A stretch of DNA of 64,000 nucleotides from a virus, in IMG/VR virus record IMGVR_UViG_3300031521_000039, positions 21,198 to 85,197 of that record, one strand, 5' to 3'. Of this stretch, positions 7,751 to 17,562 are shown one piece after another (position 1 is the first letter of the stretch; each line of letters starts with the position of its first letter). Made by a program: the position numbers and the translations under genes. The notes below the pieces were generated by a model. That model was not told where the DNA came from. It saw only the letters and a list, made by a program, of their open reading frames with translations, and did no database searches.

Positions 7751-10700
7751 ATGATGTCAGACAATAAGATAATTGCATTAATACAGGGGTTATCAGAACA
7801 AGTTTCTGCACAATTCAATGGAGTAGGAATTAAATCAATGATATTTGTTGATCCCAATATATTTAGATTCACATTAAATGATGCTTCTAGCACAGTTTCA
7901 GATGTAGTTGTCGCAGATTTTAATAATTTTACAAATAAAGAAAAAGCTATAGTAAATAAATTATTAGGATTATATTCTGCAAATAAAAAAGATACCTATA
8001 TAGGTGGCGATTTACAGTTATATCCTGTTCAAGGATTTAATCAAACAAATAACAATAAATCATTTACTATTTTATCTAGTAATTTTACAAAAGTTTCGGA
8101 GGATGAATATTATATAGATGTGATACATGGTTTAAATGACTTAAATTGCATACCTACAATTGTAAATAATAATAATGAAGGTTGCACAGAAGGTTGGAAA
8201 TATGAAGATGCTGATACAATAAGAATAACTTCTACATCTCCATTTCAAGGACGTTGCGTCGTAAATTACAGTTCAAGTAATGGACAAAGATTAGATAATA
8301 TTTCATGTGTTAAATCTAGTTATATTTTTGAAAGCAATATAGAAAGAGATGATTACTTCAGTGCAAATATGAATTTTTTACAAAACGGACTCGTTGTTAT
8401 AGTCAATGATGGAACAACTAAAACTTTATATACTTGGGAAGGAATAGATAGTCCACAAGGATTATATCTTCCAAGTTCATGGTCGGATAGTACTGCATTG
8501 ATAAAAGGCGAAAAAGGTATAGGTTTAAAACCTAAACACAAATTTGAGAACAATAAATTATATTTCGAAAATTCAGATGGAACTTTTGATGAAGGTTTAG
8601 TTTTATATGGGAACATAGATAAAAGTAATTTTACAGAGTTTTTAAAGGATTTCGAAGGAAACAATCTAGACGACCTTACTTTGTACTTAGACACGCACAA
8701 AGAATTTCTTAATGGAATATTTATTGGCGATGAGAAATCAGAAGGTTCTTTTAAAATAGTAACAAATAATAGTAAATTAGAATATCAAAGATTGGAAAAC
8801 GGAATATGGAAAACTATTGGGATTATTGGTTCTTATACTACAGATGTAATTAATTTAGATTCGGCTTATAGTACAGTTAACTTTAAAACACCTACAAGAG
8901 ATTTAAACTTAGCAAGAATCACAACTGATGGAAATTCAATACAAGTAGGAGACGTGAGACTAGATAGATTAATATTATCTGGGAAAGAAGTATATTCACA
9001 AAAAATAGAAAGCACAAACACATCTCATAATTATATAGTTAATAACGATACTAGTATAACACAATCGGTTACTGATTGGGAATTTACTATAAATATACCA
9101 TCTCAAAACAATTATAGTTATTATGCACTATATGCGGTTGATACAGATAATACTACTACTGGATATTATAAGTATACAATTACAGACGTGTTAACTGGAA
9201 ATTTAGTATACTATAGTGGTTCACCTTTTGAGTTAAAACAAGGATTAACGTATAAATTTACAACTACAGGATTACATACAGAAACATTACCTAAATTAGT
9301 ACATTTAACTTGTGGAAGACAATATAAAATAACTTTTACTGCACAAAATTCAATTGGATTTAAAGGTGGATTAATTGGAGGACAATTTAAACCATATTGT
9401 GTTTTAAAATATTATTTTGCAGAAGAAGATAAATTATTGTCCAAAGGTGATGTAACAGATAGCGTTTCTTCGAATAATTCAGCTACTATTGCAAGTTCAA
9501 AAGCAGTTTATACTTTATCTCAAGCTATAAATAGTATAAGTGGTGGAATGAGTCCAATCATACCAATTTCATGTGAGGATTTCTCTGCTTTAGAAAAAGG
9601 GATTAATGGTACTCATTATATTTTAACTAATGATGGTGCTATTAATGGTGAAACTGTGCATAAATTTGATAATATATTTATGGTTAATACTTTTGACAGT
9701 AGAGCCATTATAACAACTGACTATGTATTAATTCCTGTAAATAGTAATTCTAAAGGTAATATATTTATTACTAATATTGAACCTGTTAACGGTGGGAAAA
9801 GCGTAATAAAAACAATGAATAATTATCCAAATGAAGATTCTTTATTATCTGCAATGAGTGATGATAACAGCTATAAAGTGACAATTGAATGGGATAGAGG
9901 AGAAGAGTATTGTGGACAACCAACTGTAAATGGTAAAGATGTAATTGGAATTACCAATAAAGCTGGTGGGACATTTACAGGTTATATTATTTTAAATTCT
10001 ACAGATATAATTAGTAATAAAATAACATCTACTTTAAATTTAAATATATATACTATAGCTTTTTCTATAATTACGCCTCCTTCAATATCATCAATTACTT
10101 TTGGAAGTTTACCTAATAGTCAAACAGAATTAAAAGTAGGCGATACTATGAATGTAACAGTTGTAGCAGATAAACCTTTTGATACAATTGAATTTCAAGA
10201 TATAGGAGCTTTTCAATATCAAACTATAAATGTAACAAGTAATACAACCGTAACAGTAAATGGTGTAATAGCTAATCGTGGCATTACTTTACAAAATTTA
10301 AAAGCATCAATTAGAGTTAAAAGTACAGAAGGCTCTTGGAGTGGAATAACTGAAAGCATAGATACATTACCTTTAAATAATATAAAACCTAGCATTGCAT
10401 TAGTAAGTAAAACATTTTCTAGTGGATTTAGTGCATTGAAAAATTCAGAAACATGTATAGTGCAAGTATCTTCAATAGATTGTGATACTTTGATTTCAAG
10501 TGCAATCGGAACAGAATTAAATGTTGAAACAATGAGTGGTAATAGTTGTACTGTAACTAGATTAAGTGGAGATTATAATGATTTAATCGCAAACTTAAAA
10601 ATAACAGGAACTAGAATAAATAATGGAGCTACTAATTATTTAGATATTTGTGTAGAGATTGCAAATGTGTTACCTAGTTTAGCCACTTCTATAACAAAGA

Positions 10701-11218
10701 TAAGAACTGGAGAAACAAAGAATATTAATTGTCTATTTAATCAAAAAGTTATTATAAATGCGAGTACTATAGCTACTCCAAATTATGGTACACTAAATAC
10801 TGGAATATTACCAACTAGTATTTATAGTACAACATATAATCCATCTATATCTATAGTTGATGGTGATATACATAGTGATGTGTTGAGAGACTTAACATTA
10901 ACTGTAAAAAATATGGCTGGATTAACAGCAACCTTGGTAAATATTTATAAGATTCGTGGATTTATGAGAAAAACAATAACATTGACATATCCAATATTAA
11001 CTGCGACTGTACCAACAATTGTTGATATGAATAGTTTGGTTGTTTCAGGAACTATAAATTCAGTTCCACCTTACAATATATGTACACAAATGGTAGCAAC
11101 ACCTACAGTAGTATCTGATTATAATATTACTGATACAACATTAACTATACCAAGTGCTACATATATGTTCAATTATAATAATTCAAATAATATAACTGTA
11201 TTAATAGAAGAGTTGTAA
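7751..11218 (+). CDS. large tail fibre or adhesin protein
   Basis: A 1155-residue protein, the largest of the fibre operon. The N-terminal 100 residues (MSDNKIIALIQGLSEQVSAQFNGVG) look like a virion-attachment helix plus beta strands. The rest is low in cysteine, rich in Asn, Thr, Ser and Gly, and strand-forming, with no transmembrane or enzyme motif. Residues about 770-1150 contain Ig-like strand patterns (SITFGSLPNSQTELKVGDTMNVTV and related). It is probably a distal fibre or baseplate spike binding host surface glycans. Its 3-prime end overlaps a terminator hairpin. Confidence 0.65.
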   Translation: MMSDNKIIALIQGLSEQVSAQFNGVGIKSMIFVDPNIFRFTLNDASSTVSDVVVADFNNFTNKEKAIVNKLLGLYSANKKDTYIGGDLQLYPVQGFNQTNNNKSFTILSSNFTKVSEDEYYIDVIHGLNDLNCIPTIVNNNNEGCTEGWKYEDADTIRITSTSPFQGRCVVNYSSSNGQRLDNISCVKSSYIFESNIERDDYFSANMNFLQNGLVVIVNDGTTKTLYTWEGIDSPQGLYLPSSWSDSTALIKGEKGIGLKPKHKFENNKLYFENSDGTFDEGLVLYGNIDKSNFTEFLKDFEGNNLDDLTLYLDTHKEFLNGIFIGDEKSEGSFKIVTNNSKLEYQRLENGIWKTIGIIGSYTTDVINLDSAYSTVNFKTPTRDLNLARITTDGNSIQVGDVRLDRLILSGKEVYSQKIESTNTSHNYIVNNDTSITQSVTDWEFTINIPSQNNYSYYALYAVDTDNTTTGYYKYTITDVLTGNLVYYSGSPFELKQGLTYKFTTTGLHTETLPKLVHLTCGRQYKITFTAQNSIGFKGGLIGGQFKPYCVLKYYFAEEDKLLSKGDVTDSVSSNNSATIASSKAVYTLSQAINSISGGMSPIIPISCEDFSALEKGINGTHYILTNDGAINGETVHKFDNIFMVNTFDSRAIITTDYVLIPVNSNSKGNIFITNIEPVNGGKSVIKTMNNYPNEDSLLSAMSDDNSYKVTIEWDRGEEYCGQPTVNGKDVIGITNKAGGTFTGYIILNSTDIISNKITSTLNLNIYTIAFSIITPPSISSITFGSLPNSQTELKVGDTMNVTVVADKPFDTIEFQDIGAFQYQTINVTSNTTVTVNGVIANRGITLQNLKASIRVKSTEGSWSGITESIDTLPLNNIKPSIALVSKTFSSGFSALKNSETCIVQVSSIDCDTLISSAIGTELNVETMSGNSCTVTRLSGDYNDLIANLKITGTRINNGATNYLDICVEIANVLPSLATSITKIRTGETKNINCLFNQKVIINASTIATPNYGTLNTGILPTSIYSTTYNPSISIVDGDIHSDVLRDLTLTVKNMAGLTATLVNIYKIRGFMRKTITLTYPILTATVPTIVDMNSLVVSGTINSVPPYNICTQMVATPTVVSDYNITDTTLTIPSATYMFNYNNSNNITVLIEEL

Positions 11219-11237
11219 AATACTCTTCTATTTCTTA
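11203..11237 (+). terminator. terminator overlapping the end of the large fibre gene
   Basis: AATAGAAGAGT (inside the last codons) pairs perfectly with ACTCTTCTATT, 11 bp with an eight-base loop, followed by TTCTT. The stop codon lies in the loop. It can end or attenuate transcription before the next fibre gene. Confidence 0.7.
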
Positions 11238-11271
11238 TGAAATAAATTAATAAAGAAAGGAATGAGATTTT

Positions 11272-13260
11272 ATGGCTGAAACAATAGAAGGGTTAAAACA
11301 GTGGTTGGATATAAATTATCCTAAAAAATTACCATTTGAAACAGTTGAGACAACAGGACTTCCAACAGATTCACCAATGTTTCCTGCATTAATTAGATAT
11401 TCTACAGAAGATGAACAAGTTTATTCTTGGTCTATAGATAAAGGAATAGGTAGTTGGAAAATTGGAATGGGTGGTTCTGGTAGTGGAATTAAATATGAAC
11501 TAAAAAGTAGTAATTTTATAATATCTAAGGGAACAGGATATCTTTGTGATTTAAGTTCAATATCTACTCAAATGACAGCCTCTTTTTTATCTAGCGATAC
11601 TTTTGAAATAGGAGACTTTTTTGAAATTTTTGTTGTAAAAGGAGATAGCAAATCTAAAAATATTGTAGTAGATTTTGTTAGTGGTGGTCACAATTTAGAA
11701 AGTGTTTCTGAAAATTTTACAATGGATTATAATAGTTTATTTAGATTTATCTATATAGATTCTACAATAGGATGGAAAGTAATCCCTATATCATTAATTG
11801 GAACACAAACTAATGGAGAAGAGATAGTATCAAAATCAGCTAACTTTACAATTGAAAACAATACAACTTATTTAGTTGATACTACTTTTAATATAATTAC
11901 TGCAACTGTACCTACTAATATAACATATCCATTTAAATTTAGAATTATTGATTTAAAAAATACAACTAATGTCCGTAATATAAATGTAAATTTTATAACA
12001 AATGGAAATAAGTTTAGAGGAAATTTAGTTAATGATATTATACATTTTAATGGAACAATGTGTGAATATATAGCGGTTGAATCAACGTATGGATTTACCA
12101 AAAATGAATTGAGAAGCAATGACGTTTGTATATATGCTTTGAATAAATATTATAGTAAAGGTGATAGATGTTATTGGTGTGGATTTTTAGCCGAAGCAAA
12201 TGATAATATAGCTACATCTACTGGTTTTAAATGGGGAACAACTGGTGCAACATGGAAGCCTATAGATGTAAACGGAAATTGGAAAGGTATGTATAATGTT
12301 TCTAATTCTTATTTAACCAGTGATTTAGTGGTAACATATGATAGTTCTAATACAATATACACTTTTGTAGGAAGTGCAAGTGCTGGAGATACTTCATATA
12401 ATCCCAATACTGGTGTCAATAAGGATAGATGGAGACCAATAAACTTTAATGGTTCTGATTGGTTTGAAGGAGCTACTGATATTGTAAATGGTAGACAAGG
12501 TGTTATTCCTCCTCCACAAAAAGGAGATAATAAAAAAGTATTATGGGGTGATGCAAATTGGGCATCGCCTTATATAATTGGTGAAGTAAAAACATTGGCA
12601 ATTTCAACAGTACCTAGTGGTTGGTTATTATGTGATGGTTCGGCAATATCAAGAACAACATATTCAGATTTATTTAGTGCAATTAGTACAATATACGGGA
12701 TCGGAGATAATAGTACAACGTTTAATTTGCCTAACTTTAATGGTAGAACTCCAATAGGAACAGGACAATTAACATTTAATACATCATTTAATTATACAGA
12801 TATAAATATTTCAACTGATATAATTACAGTATTACCAAATAACACTCTTTATACAGGTACACCAGTAACAATAACTACAAGTGGAACTATTCCTGCTGGA
12901 TTAGTATTAGCTACGACATACTACGTAATAAAATTAAATTCTACCACTATTAAACTTGCTACAACTTTGACTAATGCTTTAGGTAGTACTGCTATAAATA
13001 TTACAACACAAGGAACAGGAGTACATACGTTAACTTATATTGGTGCAAATAGAACTTTAGGAAACATAGGAGGAGAAGAGAACCATTCAATTACATATGA
13101 GGAAATACAACATGCACATAATTATGGTGGAGGTTCTGTCGGAAACTTTAATAATAACTATTGGGCTTCAAATAGTGTAACCGATATGAGGAATTTAAGT
13201 GGTATTGCTGGAAACAATATGCAACCGTATTTGGTATTAAATATGATTATAAAATATTAA
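11272..13260 (+). CDS. tail fibre with tandem carbohydrate-binding-like modules and tail-collar domain
   Basis: A 662-residue protein. Residues about 285-395 hold two modules of the CBM5/12-like pattern (YYSKGDRCYWCGFLAEAND and a related WKGMYNVSNSYLTSDLVV). A QKGDNKKVLWGDANW segment then leads into a phage tail-collar domain (GWLLCDGSAISRTTY, FNLPNFNGRTPIGTG) that resumes as NRTLGNIGGEENHS and ends QPYLVLNMIIKY. Between the collar halves sits an inserted beta module (LVLATTYYVIKLNSTTIKLA) often seen in phage fibres. It should bind host wall polysaccharide. The domain order is clear by eye. Confidence 0.85.
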   Translation: MAETIEGLKQWLDINYPKKLPFETVETTGLPTDSPMFPALIRYSTEDEQVYSWSIDKGIGSWKIGMGGSGSGIKYELKSSNFIISKGTGYLCDLSSISTQMTASFLSSDTFEIGDFFEIFVVKGDSKSKNIVVDFVSGGHNLESVSENFTMDYNSLFRFIYIDSTIGWKVIPISLIGTQTNGEEIVSKSANFTIENNTTYLVDTTFNIITATVPTNITYPFKFRIIDLKNTTNVRNINVNFITNGNKFRGNLVNDIIHFNGTMCEYIAVESTYGFTKNELRSNDVCIYALNKYYSKGDRCYWCGFLAEANDNIATSTGFKWGTTGATWKPIDVNGNWKGMYNVSNSYLTSDLVVTYDSSNTIYTFVGSASAGDTSYNPNTGVNKDRWRPINFNGSDWFEGATDIVNGRQGVIPPPQKGDNKKVLWGDANWASPYIIGEVKTLAISTVPSGWLLCDGSAISRTTYSDLFSAISTIYGIGDNSTTFNLPNFNGRTPIGTGQLTFNTSFNYTDINISTDIITVLPNNTLYTGTPVTITTSGTIPAGLVLATTYYVIKLNSTTIKLATTLTNALGSTAINITTQGTGVHTLTYIGANRTLGNIGGEENHSITYEEIQHAHNYGGGSVGNFNNNYWASNSVTDMRNLSGIAGNNMQPYLVLNMIIKY

Positions 13261-13281
13261 ACATAGGAGGATATATAAGGA

Positions 13282-13479
13282 ATGACAGACCATAGCGTAT
13301 CAAAATTTGATAAAGAATATTCTACTCAATGGAATAAAGAAAAAGAATATTTAGAACAAAAAGGTGTTAAATACACATTCGTTAAAGAAATAAATAAAAT
13401 ATCAACTTATAAGTATAAAAAGAACTCAAAGTTATTTAAAGCTTTGGGTTCTTTTTATATGGAATTAGAAACTAAATAA
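13282..13479 (+). CDS. small basic protein whose 3-prime end encodes a terminator
   Basis: A 65-residue Lys-rich protein (FDKEYSTQWNKEKEYLEQKG) with a strong AGGAGGATATATAAGG binding site. The family is not recognised. The codons for its last 20 residues contain a 13-bp Rho-independent terminator, so full-length mRNA is made only by read-through. The ORF may be a real gene downstream of the fibre, or a by-product of the terminator sequence. Confidence 0.5.
   Translation: MTDHSVSKFDKEYSTQWNKEKEYLEQKGVKYTFVKEINKISTYKYKKNSKLFKALGSFYMELETK
13419..13457 (+). terminator. strong terminator inside a small coding sequence
   Basis: AAAGAACTCAAAG pairs with CTTTGGGTTCTTT (13 bp, one G-T pair) and is followed by TTTTTAT. 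All of it lies before the stop codon at 13479. Confidence 0.75.
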
Positions 13480-13513
13480 TAAATTAATAAAGGATTGAAA
13501 GGAAAGTGATTGT

Positions 13514-14938
13514 ATGAGACAAGTATTTATAGATAAACTACCTAAGAAAAAGAATAGTTTTAATTGGGAAAAATCCATTGGTTATATTGTAAATTTCGTA
13601 TATGATAATATTAATGGAAAATTAGAAATAGTTAATTATCAAAAAGGGTATTTATTTGTGCGTTATAATAAAATAACAACTAAAATTTTCACAGGTTCTT
13701 TTACAAATGGAAGAATAGGATGTATTATAGGTAAAAAGACAAAAGATTTTAAAATAGATGTTGGACAAGCTATAAAAGATGAAAAAAGAAACATTATAAT
13801 TACCAATAGAGAATATAGAAAAGATAATAAAGAGAAACAATGGAAATGGTATAAATACACATGTAATGTGTGTGGTTGGACTGAAGGTTGGACAGAAGAA
13901 TTAGCTTTGTTAAAAGAGCACAATTGTGCATGTTGTACTAATAAAAAGGTGGTTCAAGGAATAAATGATATTACAACTACTAATCCAGAAATGATTTGCT
14001 ATTTTCAAGGAGGATATGATGAAGCTAAGTTATATACTTATGGAAGTAATGAAGAAATATATCCTATTTGTCCAAACTGTGGTAGAATAAAAGACAAAAA
14101 AATGAAAATATACACAATATATAAACAACATTCAATAGGATGTACTTGTTCTGACGGTCATTCATATCCTGAAAAATTTATATGCTCTTTATTGGAACAA
14201 ATTAATATAAATTTCATATATCAAGCAACAAGATTAGATTTATCTTGGTGTAATAATTATAGATATGATTTTTATTTTGAATGGAATAATGAGTCGTATA
14301 TTATAGAAACACATCAGCTTCAGCATTATAAGGATAAAACACGAGATAGTAGAAGAACTTTTAATGATGAACAAAATATAGATAATCAAAAAAAAGAATT
14401 GGCTTTAAAAAATAATATTAATCATTATATAATTTTAGATTGTAGAAAATCAGAATTGGAATGGATTAAAAATAGTGTTATGGATAGTAAGTTGCCTAAT
14501 TTATTATATTTTAAAGAATATAGTATAGATTGGTTAAAATGCAATGAATTTGCTTGTAGTAATTTAGTAAAAGCTGTTTGTAATTATAAAAAGAGTAATC
14601 CGGAGATTATGCCCTCCAAAATAGCAAAGATTTTTAAAATAGCACATAATAGTACAATTAATTACTTAAAACAAGGTGTTGAATTAGGTTGGTGCTATTA
14701 TAATCCAAAAGAAAGTAGAATAAAATCAACCAAAAAGAATGGTCGAAAAAATGGAAAGGAAGTTGAAATATTTAAAGATGGAATTCCTTTAGGAAAATTT
14801 CCTAGTTGTGCTGAATTATCAAGACAATCTGAAAAACTATTTGGAGTTAAATTGATAGCAAATAGTATATCGTCAGTTTGTCAAGGGAAACAAAAAATGT
14901 ATAAAGACTTTATGTTTAAGTACATTATAAAATACTAA
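13514..14938 (+). CDS. EDxHD-type (Vsr-like) homing endonuclease with zinc fingers and NUMOD-like tail
   Basis: The protein has 474 residues. Residues about 115-145 form a zinc finger (YTCNVCGWTEGWTEELALL, then CACC), and a second lies at YPICPNCG. The nuclease core follows: SYPEKFICSLLEQ (Glu), YRYDFYF (Asp) and YIIETHQLQHY, the E-D-ExH arrangement of I-Bth0305I-like enzymes related to Vsr. The last 60 residues (EVEIFKDGIPLGKFPSCAEL, SVCQGKQKMYKDFMFKYI) resemble NUMOD1/IENR DNA-binding repeats. It is inserted between two fibre genes and is probably mobile. No intron boundaries are apparent. Confidence 0.75.
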   Translation: MRQVFIDKLPKKKNSFNWEKSIGYIVNFVYDNINGKLEIVNYQKGYLFVRYNKITTKIFTGSFTNGRIGCIIGKKTKDFKIDVGQAIKDEKRNIIITNREYRKDNKEKQWKWYKYTCNVCGWTEGWTEELALLKEHNCACCTNKKVVQGINDITTTNPEMICYFQGGYDEAKLYTYGSNEEIYPICPNCGRIKDKKMKIYTIYKQHSIGCTCSDGHSYPEKFICSLLEQININFIYQATRLDLSWCNNYRYDFYFEWNNESYIIETHQLQHYKDKTRDSRRTFNDEQNIDNQKKELALKNNINHYIILDCRKSELEWIKNSVMDSKLPNLLYFKEYSIDWLKCNEFACSNLVKAVCNYKKSNPEIMPSKIAKIFKIAHNSTINYLKQGVELGWCYYNPKESRIKSTKKNGRKNGKEVEIFKDGIPLGKFPSCAELSRQSEKLFGVKLIANSISSVCQGKQKMYKDFMFKYIIKY

Positions 14939-14957
14939 AAGAAAGGGAGGTAATAAT

Positions 14958-16043
14958 ATGACAGACATTTTTGCTTCAAGCTACATAAAAAAATTAACCA
15001 AACATATTGTAAAAAATAATTCAGCCGTTTTTGAAAACAGAGATGGTCTACAATTTACAGGAAATGTAACTATTAGTGATGATAGCGGAAATAATAATAC
15101 AGTAGTAAATATTCCTACAACAGATCTTAGTGGATATATACCAAATACAAGAAAAATTAATAATAAAGGTTTAAGTGCAGATATCTCTTTGACTGGTTCG
15201 GATATAGGACTCAGTAACATAACTAATGATGCACAAGTTAAAAAAATAACTTCAAGTGTGGATAATAACTTAGTTTCATGGAACGGAATTAATGGAGATA
15301 CTCCAAAAGATAGTGGGATATTAGCAACTAATGTAGTTACTAAAGATGATATCCAAACGCTAACTCAAAAAACATTAACAAGTCCTATAATAAGTACAAT
15401 AATTAATACTGGAACTATAACAATTCCTACAACTACAGGGACTCTTGCATTAAATTCAAACCCTGCAAATATAAACCCATCAGCTACCAATACTTATACA
15501 TTAGGGACATCTGCTTTATGTTGGAAAGAAGAATATATAAATAGTATTTATTCAGCTAGTGGTACACCTTTGAAATTAGGAGTCAACGGTACAACTTATG
15601 CTAGTGTTAATACAACAGGTTTGACAGTTACAACTAGTGGTTATGGAAATGCTTTAATTGATACTTCTAATATTCCAACTGGAACAACTAGAACATTAAA
15701 AGTGCCTAATAAAGATGGGGCTATTGCATTAGGAACTATATACAAAGGAACTGTAACTATTGGTGATGTAGGTGGGACAAGTGGAAGTTTACCTGTATCT
15801 GGTGATATAATATCTGCAACGGCTACGAATAGTTCAGGAATAGACATAGCTATAAGTCATCCTTCTTTATCTGCTAATGCAATATATAATATTACTATTG
15901 AAAATCTTGGAAGCGAAGTATTAGCTAATGATATAACTCAAACAGTATTTACAAGAATATCTACTAGCCAAATAAGAGTATTTTTTGAGGAAACATCTAC
16001 ATCTTCACAAAACGTAAAATTAAATATTATGATATTTGATTAA
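14958..16043 (+). CDS. tail fibre protein
   Basis: A 361-residue protein with an AAAGGGAGG binding site. The N-terminus (MTDIFASSYIKKLTKHIVKN) is probably the attachment region. Residues about 65-90 (INNKGLSADISLTGSDIGL) match a motif repeated in many phage fibres, and KTLTSPIISTIINTGTITIP is another common fibre segment. The C-terminal third is a Thr/Ser/Gly-rich beta domain. It is probably a trimeric side fibre acting in host recognition. Confidence 0.75.
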   Translation: MTDIFASSYIKKLTKHIVKNNSAVFENRDGLQFTGNVTISDDSGNNNTVVNIPTTDLSGYIPNTRKINNKGLSADISLTGSDIGLSNITNDAQVKKITSSVDNNLVSWNGINGDTPKDSGILATNVVTKDDIQTLTQKTLTSPIISTIINTGTITIPTTTGTLALNSNPANINPSATNTYTLGTSALCWKEEYINSIYSASGTPLKLGVNGTTYASVNTTGLTVTTSGYGNALIDTSNIPTGTTRTLKVPNKDGAIALGTIYKGTVTIGDVGGTSGSLPVSGDIISATATNSSGIDIAISHPSLSANAIYNITIENLGSEVLANDITQTVFTRISTSQIRVFFEETSTSSQNVKLNIMIFD

Positions 16044-16164
16044 TAATAAATTAAAAGAAATAATAACACGTTAAAATAGCAATTTAAAAAGGACTTGGAT
16101 AAAAAATATATAAAAAAGTAGGTGATGACTTATTGAAAATAGTGAACTTCTAAAAAAAGTAGAA

Positions 16165-16599
16165 GTGATAAATCCAGAATTATTGTCTAAATTAACATTA
16201 GATTCAAATGGACAAATATTAATAGAAGGCAAAAAAATAAATGATAATCAGACATACTACAATGTAGCAGGTCTAGGTGGAGTTATACAATATACTTTTG
16301 GATATATAAGTAACGCTAATACTATAATGACTGCAAGCTCAAATAATATAACCCATTGTGGAAAAGTTGTTGGTATTATATTAGAGAATAAGAATGAGGG
16401 AGAAAAAGTAGAAATTATAACTGGAGGGGAGGTGGTGAATCCAAATTGGAGCTTGATTTCAGGAAATTCATATTATATTGGATTGGGAGGTGATGCAACA
16501 AATATAGCACCAACAATTGGTTTTGTTCAAAAAATTGGTATAGCTAAAAACTCAAATACTTTAGTTATAAGATTAGAACAACCTATAAAGTTAATGTAA
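16165..16599 (+). CDS. small beta-structured virion protein
   Basis: At least 144 residues. The listed start is GTG 16165, but the best ribosome binding site (GTAGGTGATG) lies 40 bases upstream and is followed in the same frame by ATT at 16132. Start there would add 11 residues (ENSELLKKVEV). The C-terminal half (WSLISGNSYYIGLGGDA, GFVQKIGIAKNSNTLVI, RLEQPIKLM) is beta-rich and closely parallels the next gene. It is likely a head-fibre or tail decoration protein. No enzyme motif is present. Confidence 0.55.
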   Translation: MINPELLSKLTLDSNGQILIEGKKINDNQTYYNVAGLGGVIQYTFGYISNANTIMTASSNNITHCGKVVGIILENKNEGEKVEIITGGEVVNPNWSLISGNSYYIGLGGDATNIAPTIGFVQKIGIAKNSNTLVIRLEQPIKLM

Positions 16600-16643
16600 A
16601 TTAATAAATAAATTAAAATAACAAAAGAAAGAAGGTTTTAATA

Positions 16644-17150
16644 ATGTCAGATAAAATTTTATTAAATGTAAATGGAGAAATAGTAAGTAAATCAGTATTA
16701 ACAGTTAGTGGTGGCAGTAGTGATGCAGGAAAAACAATTGGAACTGATTTAAATGGAAAAATAGATATGAGCCTTATGCCTTCAGGGATAGGGGCAGATA
16801 CAACAACTTTACTAGCAAGTGAGTCATTAAATATTGGTGATTTCGTTAACATTTGGGATGATGCTGGAACAATAAAAGTTAGAAAAGCAGATAATTCTGA
16901 TTCTACAAAAGTTGCAAATGGATTTGTAAAAGTTGCAGTTGCCAGTGGTTCAAATGCCGTTATTTATACAGAAGGCGATAATGATACCTTAACTGGATTA
17001 GCAGTTGGAACAAGATATTTCTTAGGAGTAACTGGGAGTTATACTTCAACAGTTCCTACAATTTTGGGAAGCATTATACAATCTCTTGGAACAGTTAAAA
17101 ATCCAACAACAATTAGATTTGAACAAAAAGATCCTATAAAGAACGCTTAA
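16644..17150 (+). CDS. virion decoration or fibre protein, paralogue of the preceding gene
   Basis: A 168-residue protein with a GAAAGAAGG binding site. It shares with the previous protein the order of a VNGEIVSKS N-terminus, a beta core (TRYFLGVTGSYTSTVPTILGS) and an end of the type TIRFEQKDPIK. The two are probably a tandem duplication. No transmembrane or catalytic motifs are seen. Function is inferred from context in the fibre operon. Confidence 0.55.
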   Translation: MSDKILLNVNGEIVSKSVLTVSGGSSDAGKTIGTDLNGKIDMSLMPSGIGADTTTLLASESLNIGDFVNIWDDAGTIKVRKADNSDSTKVANGFVKVAVASGSNAVIYTEGDNDTLTGLAVGTRYFLGVTGSYTSTVPTILGSIIQSLGTVKNPTTIRFEQKDPIKNA

Positions 17151-17166
17151 TTAGTAGGTGGTTTAA

Positions 17167-17544
17167 TTGTTAAAACTAGCTACTAATGGAGAAATATTAA
17201 ATGTAAAAGATACAAAAACGCTTGCTATTTTTATCAAGGGAGTAGTGCAATTAGGAACAATTTATATGGGGATAATGCCCAATAATATGAAATTATCTTC
17301 TGTAACAATAAAAACAGATACTTCCCCAGTAGGAAGTCCTATTTTATTAGATGTTTTAAAAAATGGCACTTCTGTTATTATGTCAAATATTAAATTAGAA
17401 TCGGCTTCAACTTTTCTTCACTTGGACTTAACTCCAATTTTAGCATTTAACAAAGATGACATAATTGAAATAAAAGTTAATAGTGTAGGAACGTCTCAAA
17501 TAGGTTCTAATTTACTTATAAATTTTGAATTTAACATTATATGA
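17167..17544 (+). CDS. small beta-structured virion protein, TTG start
   Basis: The protein has 125 residues. The TTG start follows AGTAGGTGG, which decides it. The sequence (LATNGEILNVKDTKTLAIF, LLDVLKNGTSVIMSN, FNKDDIIEIKVNS) is strand-rich, and the N-terminal xNGEI motif is shared with the two genes upstream. The family is not recognised. Probably a structural accessory protein. Confidence 0.5.
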   Translation: MLKLATNGEILNVKDTKTLAIFIKGVVQLGTIYMGIMPNNMKLSSVTIKTDTSPVGSPILLDVLKNGTSVIMSNIKLESASTFLHLDLTPILAFNKDDIIEIKVNSVGTSQIGSNLLINFEFNII

Positions 17545-17562
17545 TGGAAAGGAATGATGATT

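Noticed and set aside
8353-8700. - strand ORF of 115 codons
   Set aside because: It lies wholly inside the large fibre gene, has no ribosome binding site and no coherent protein pattern, so it is a shadow frame.
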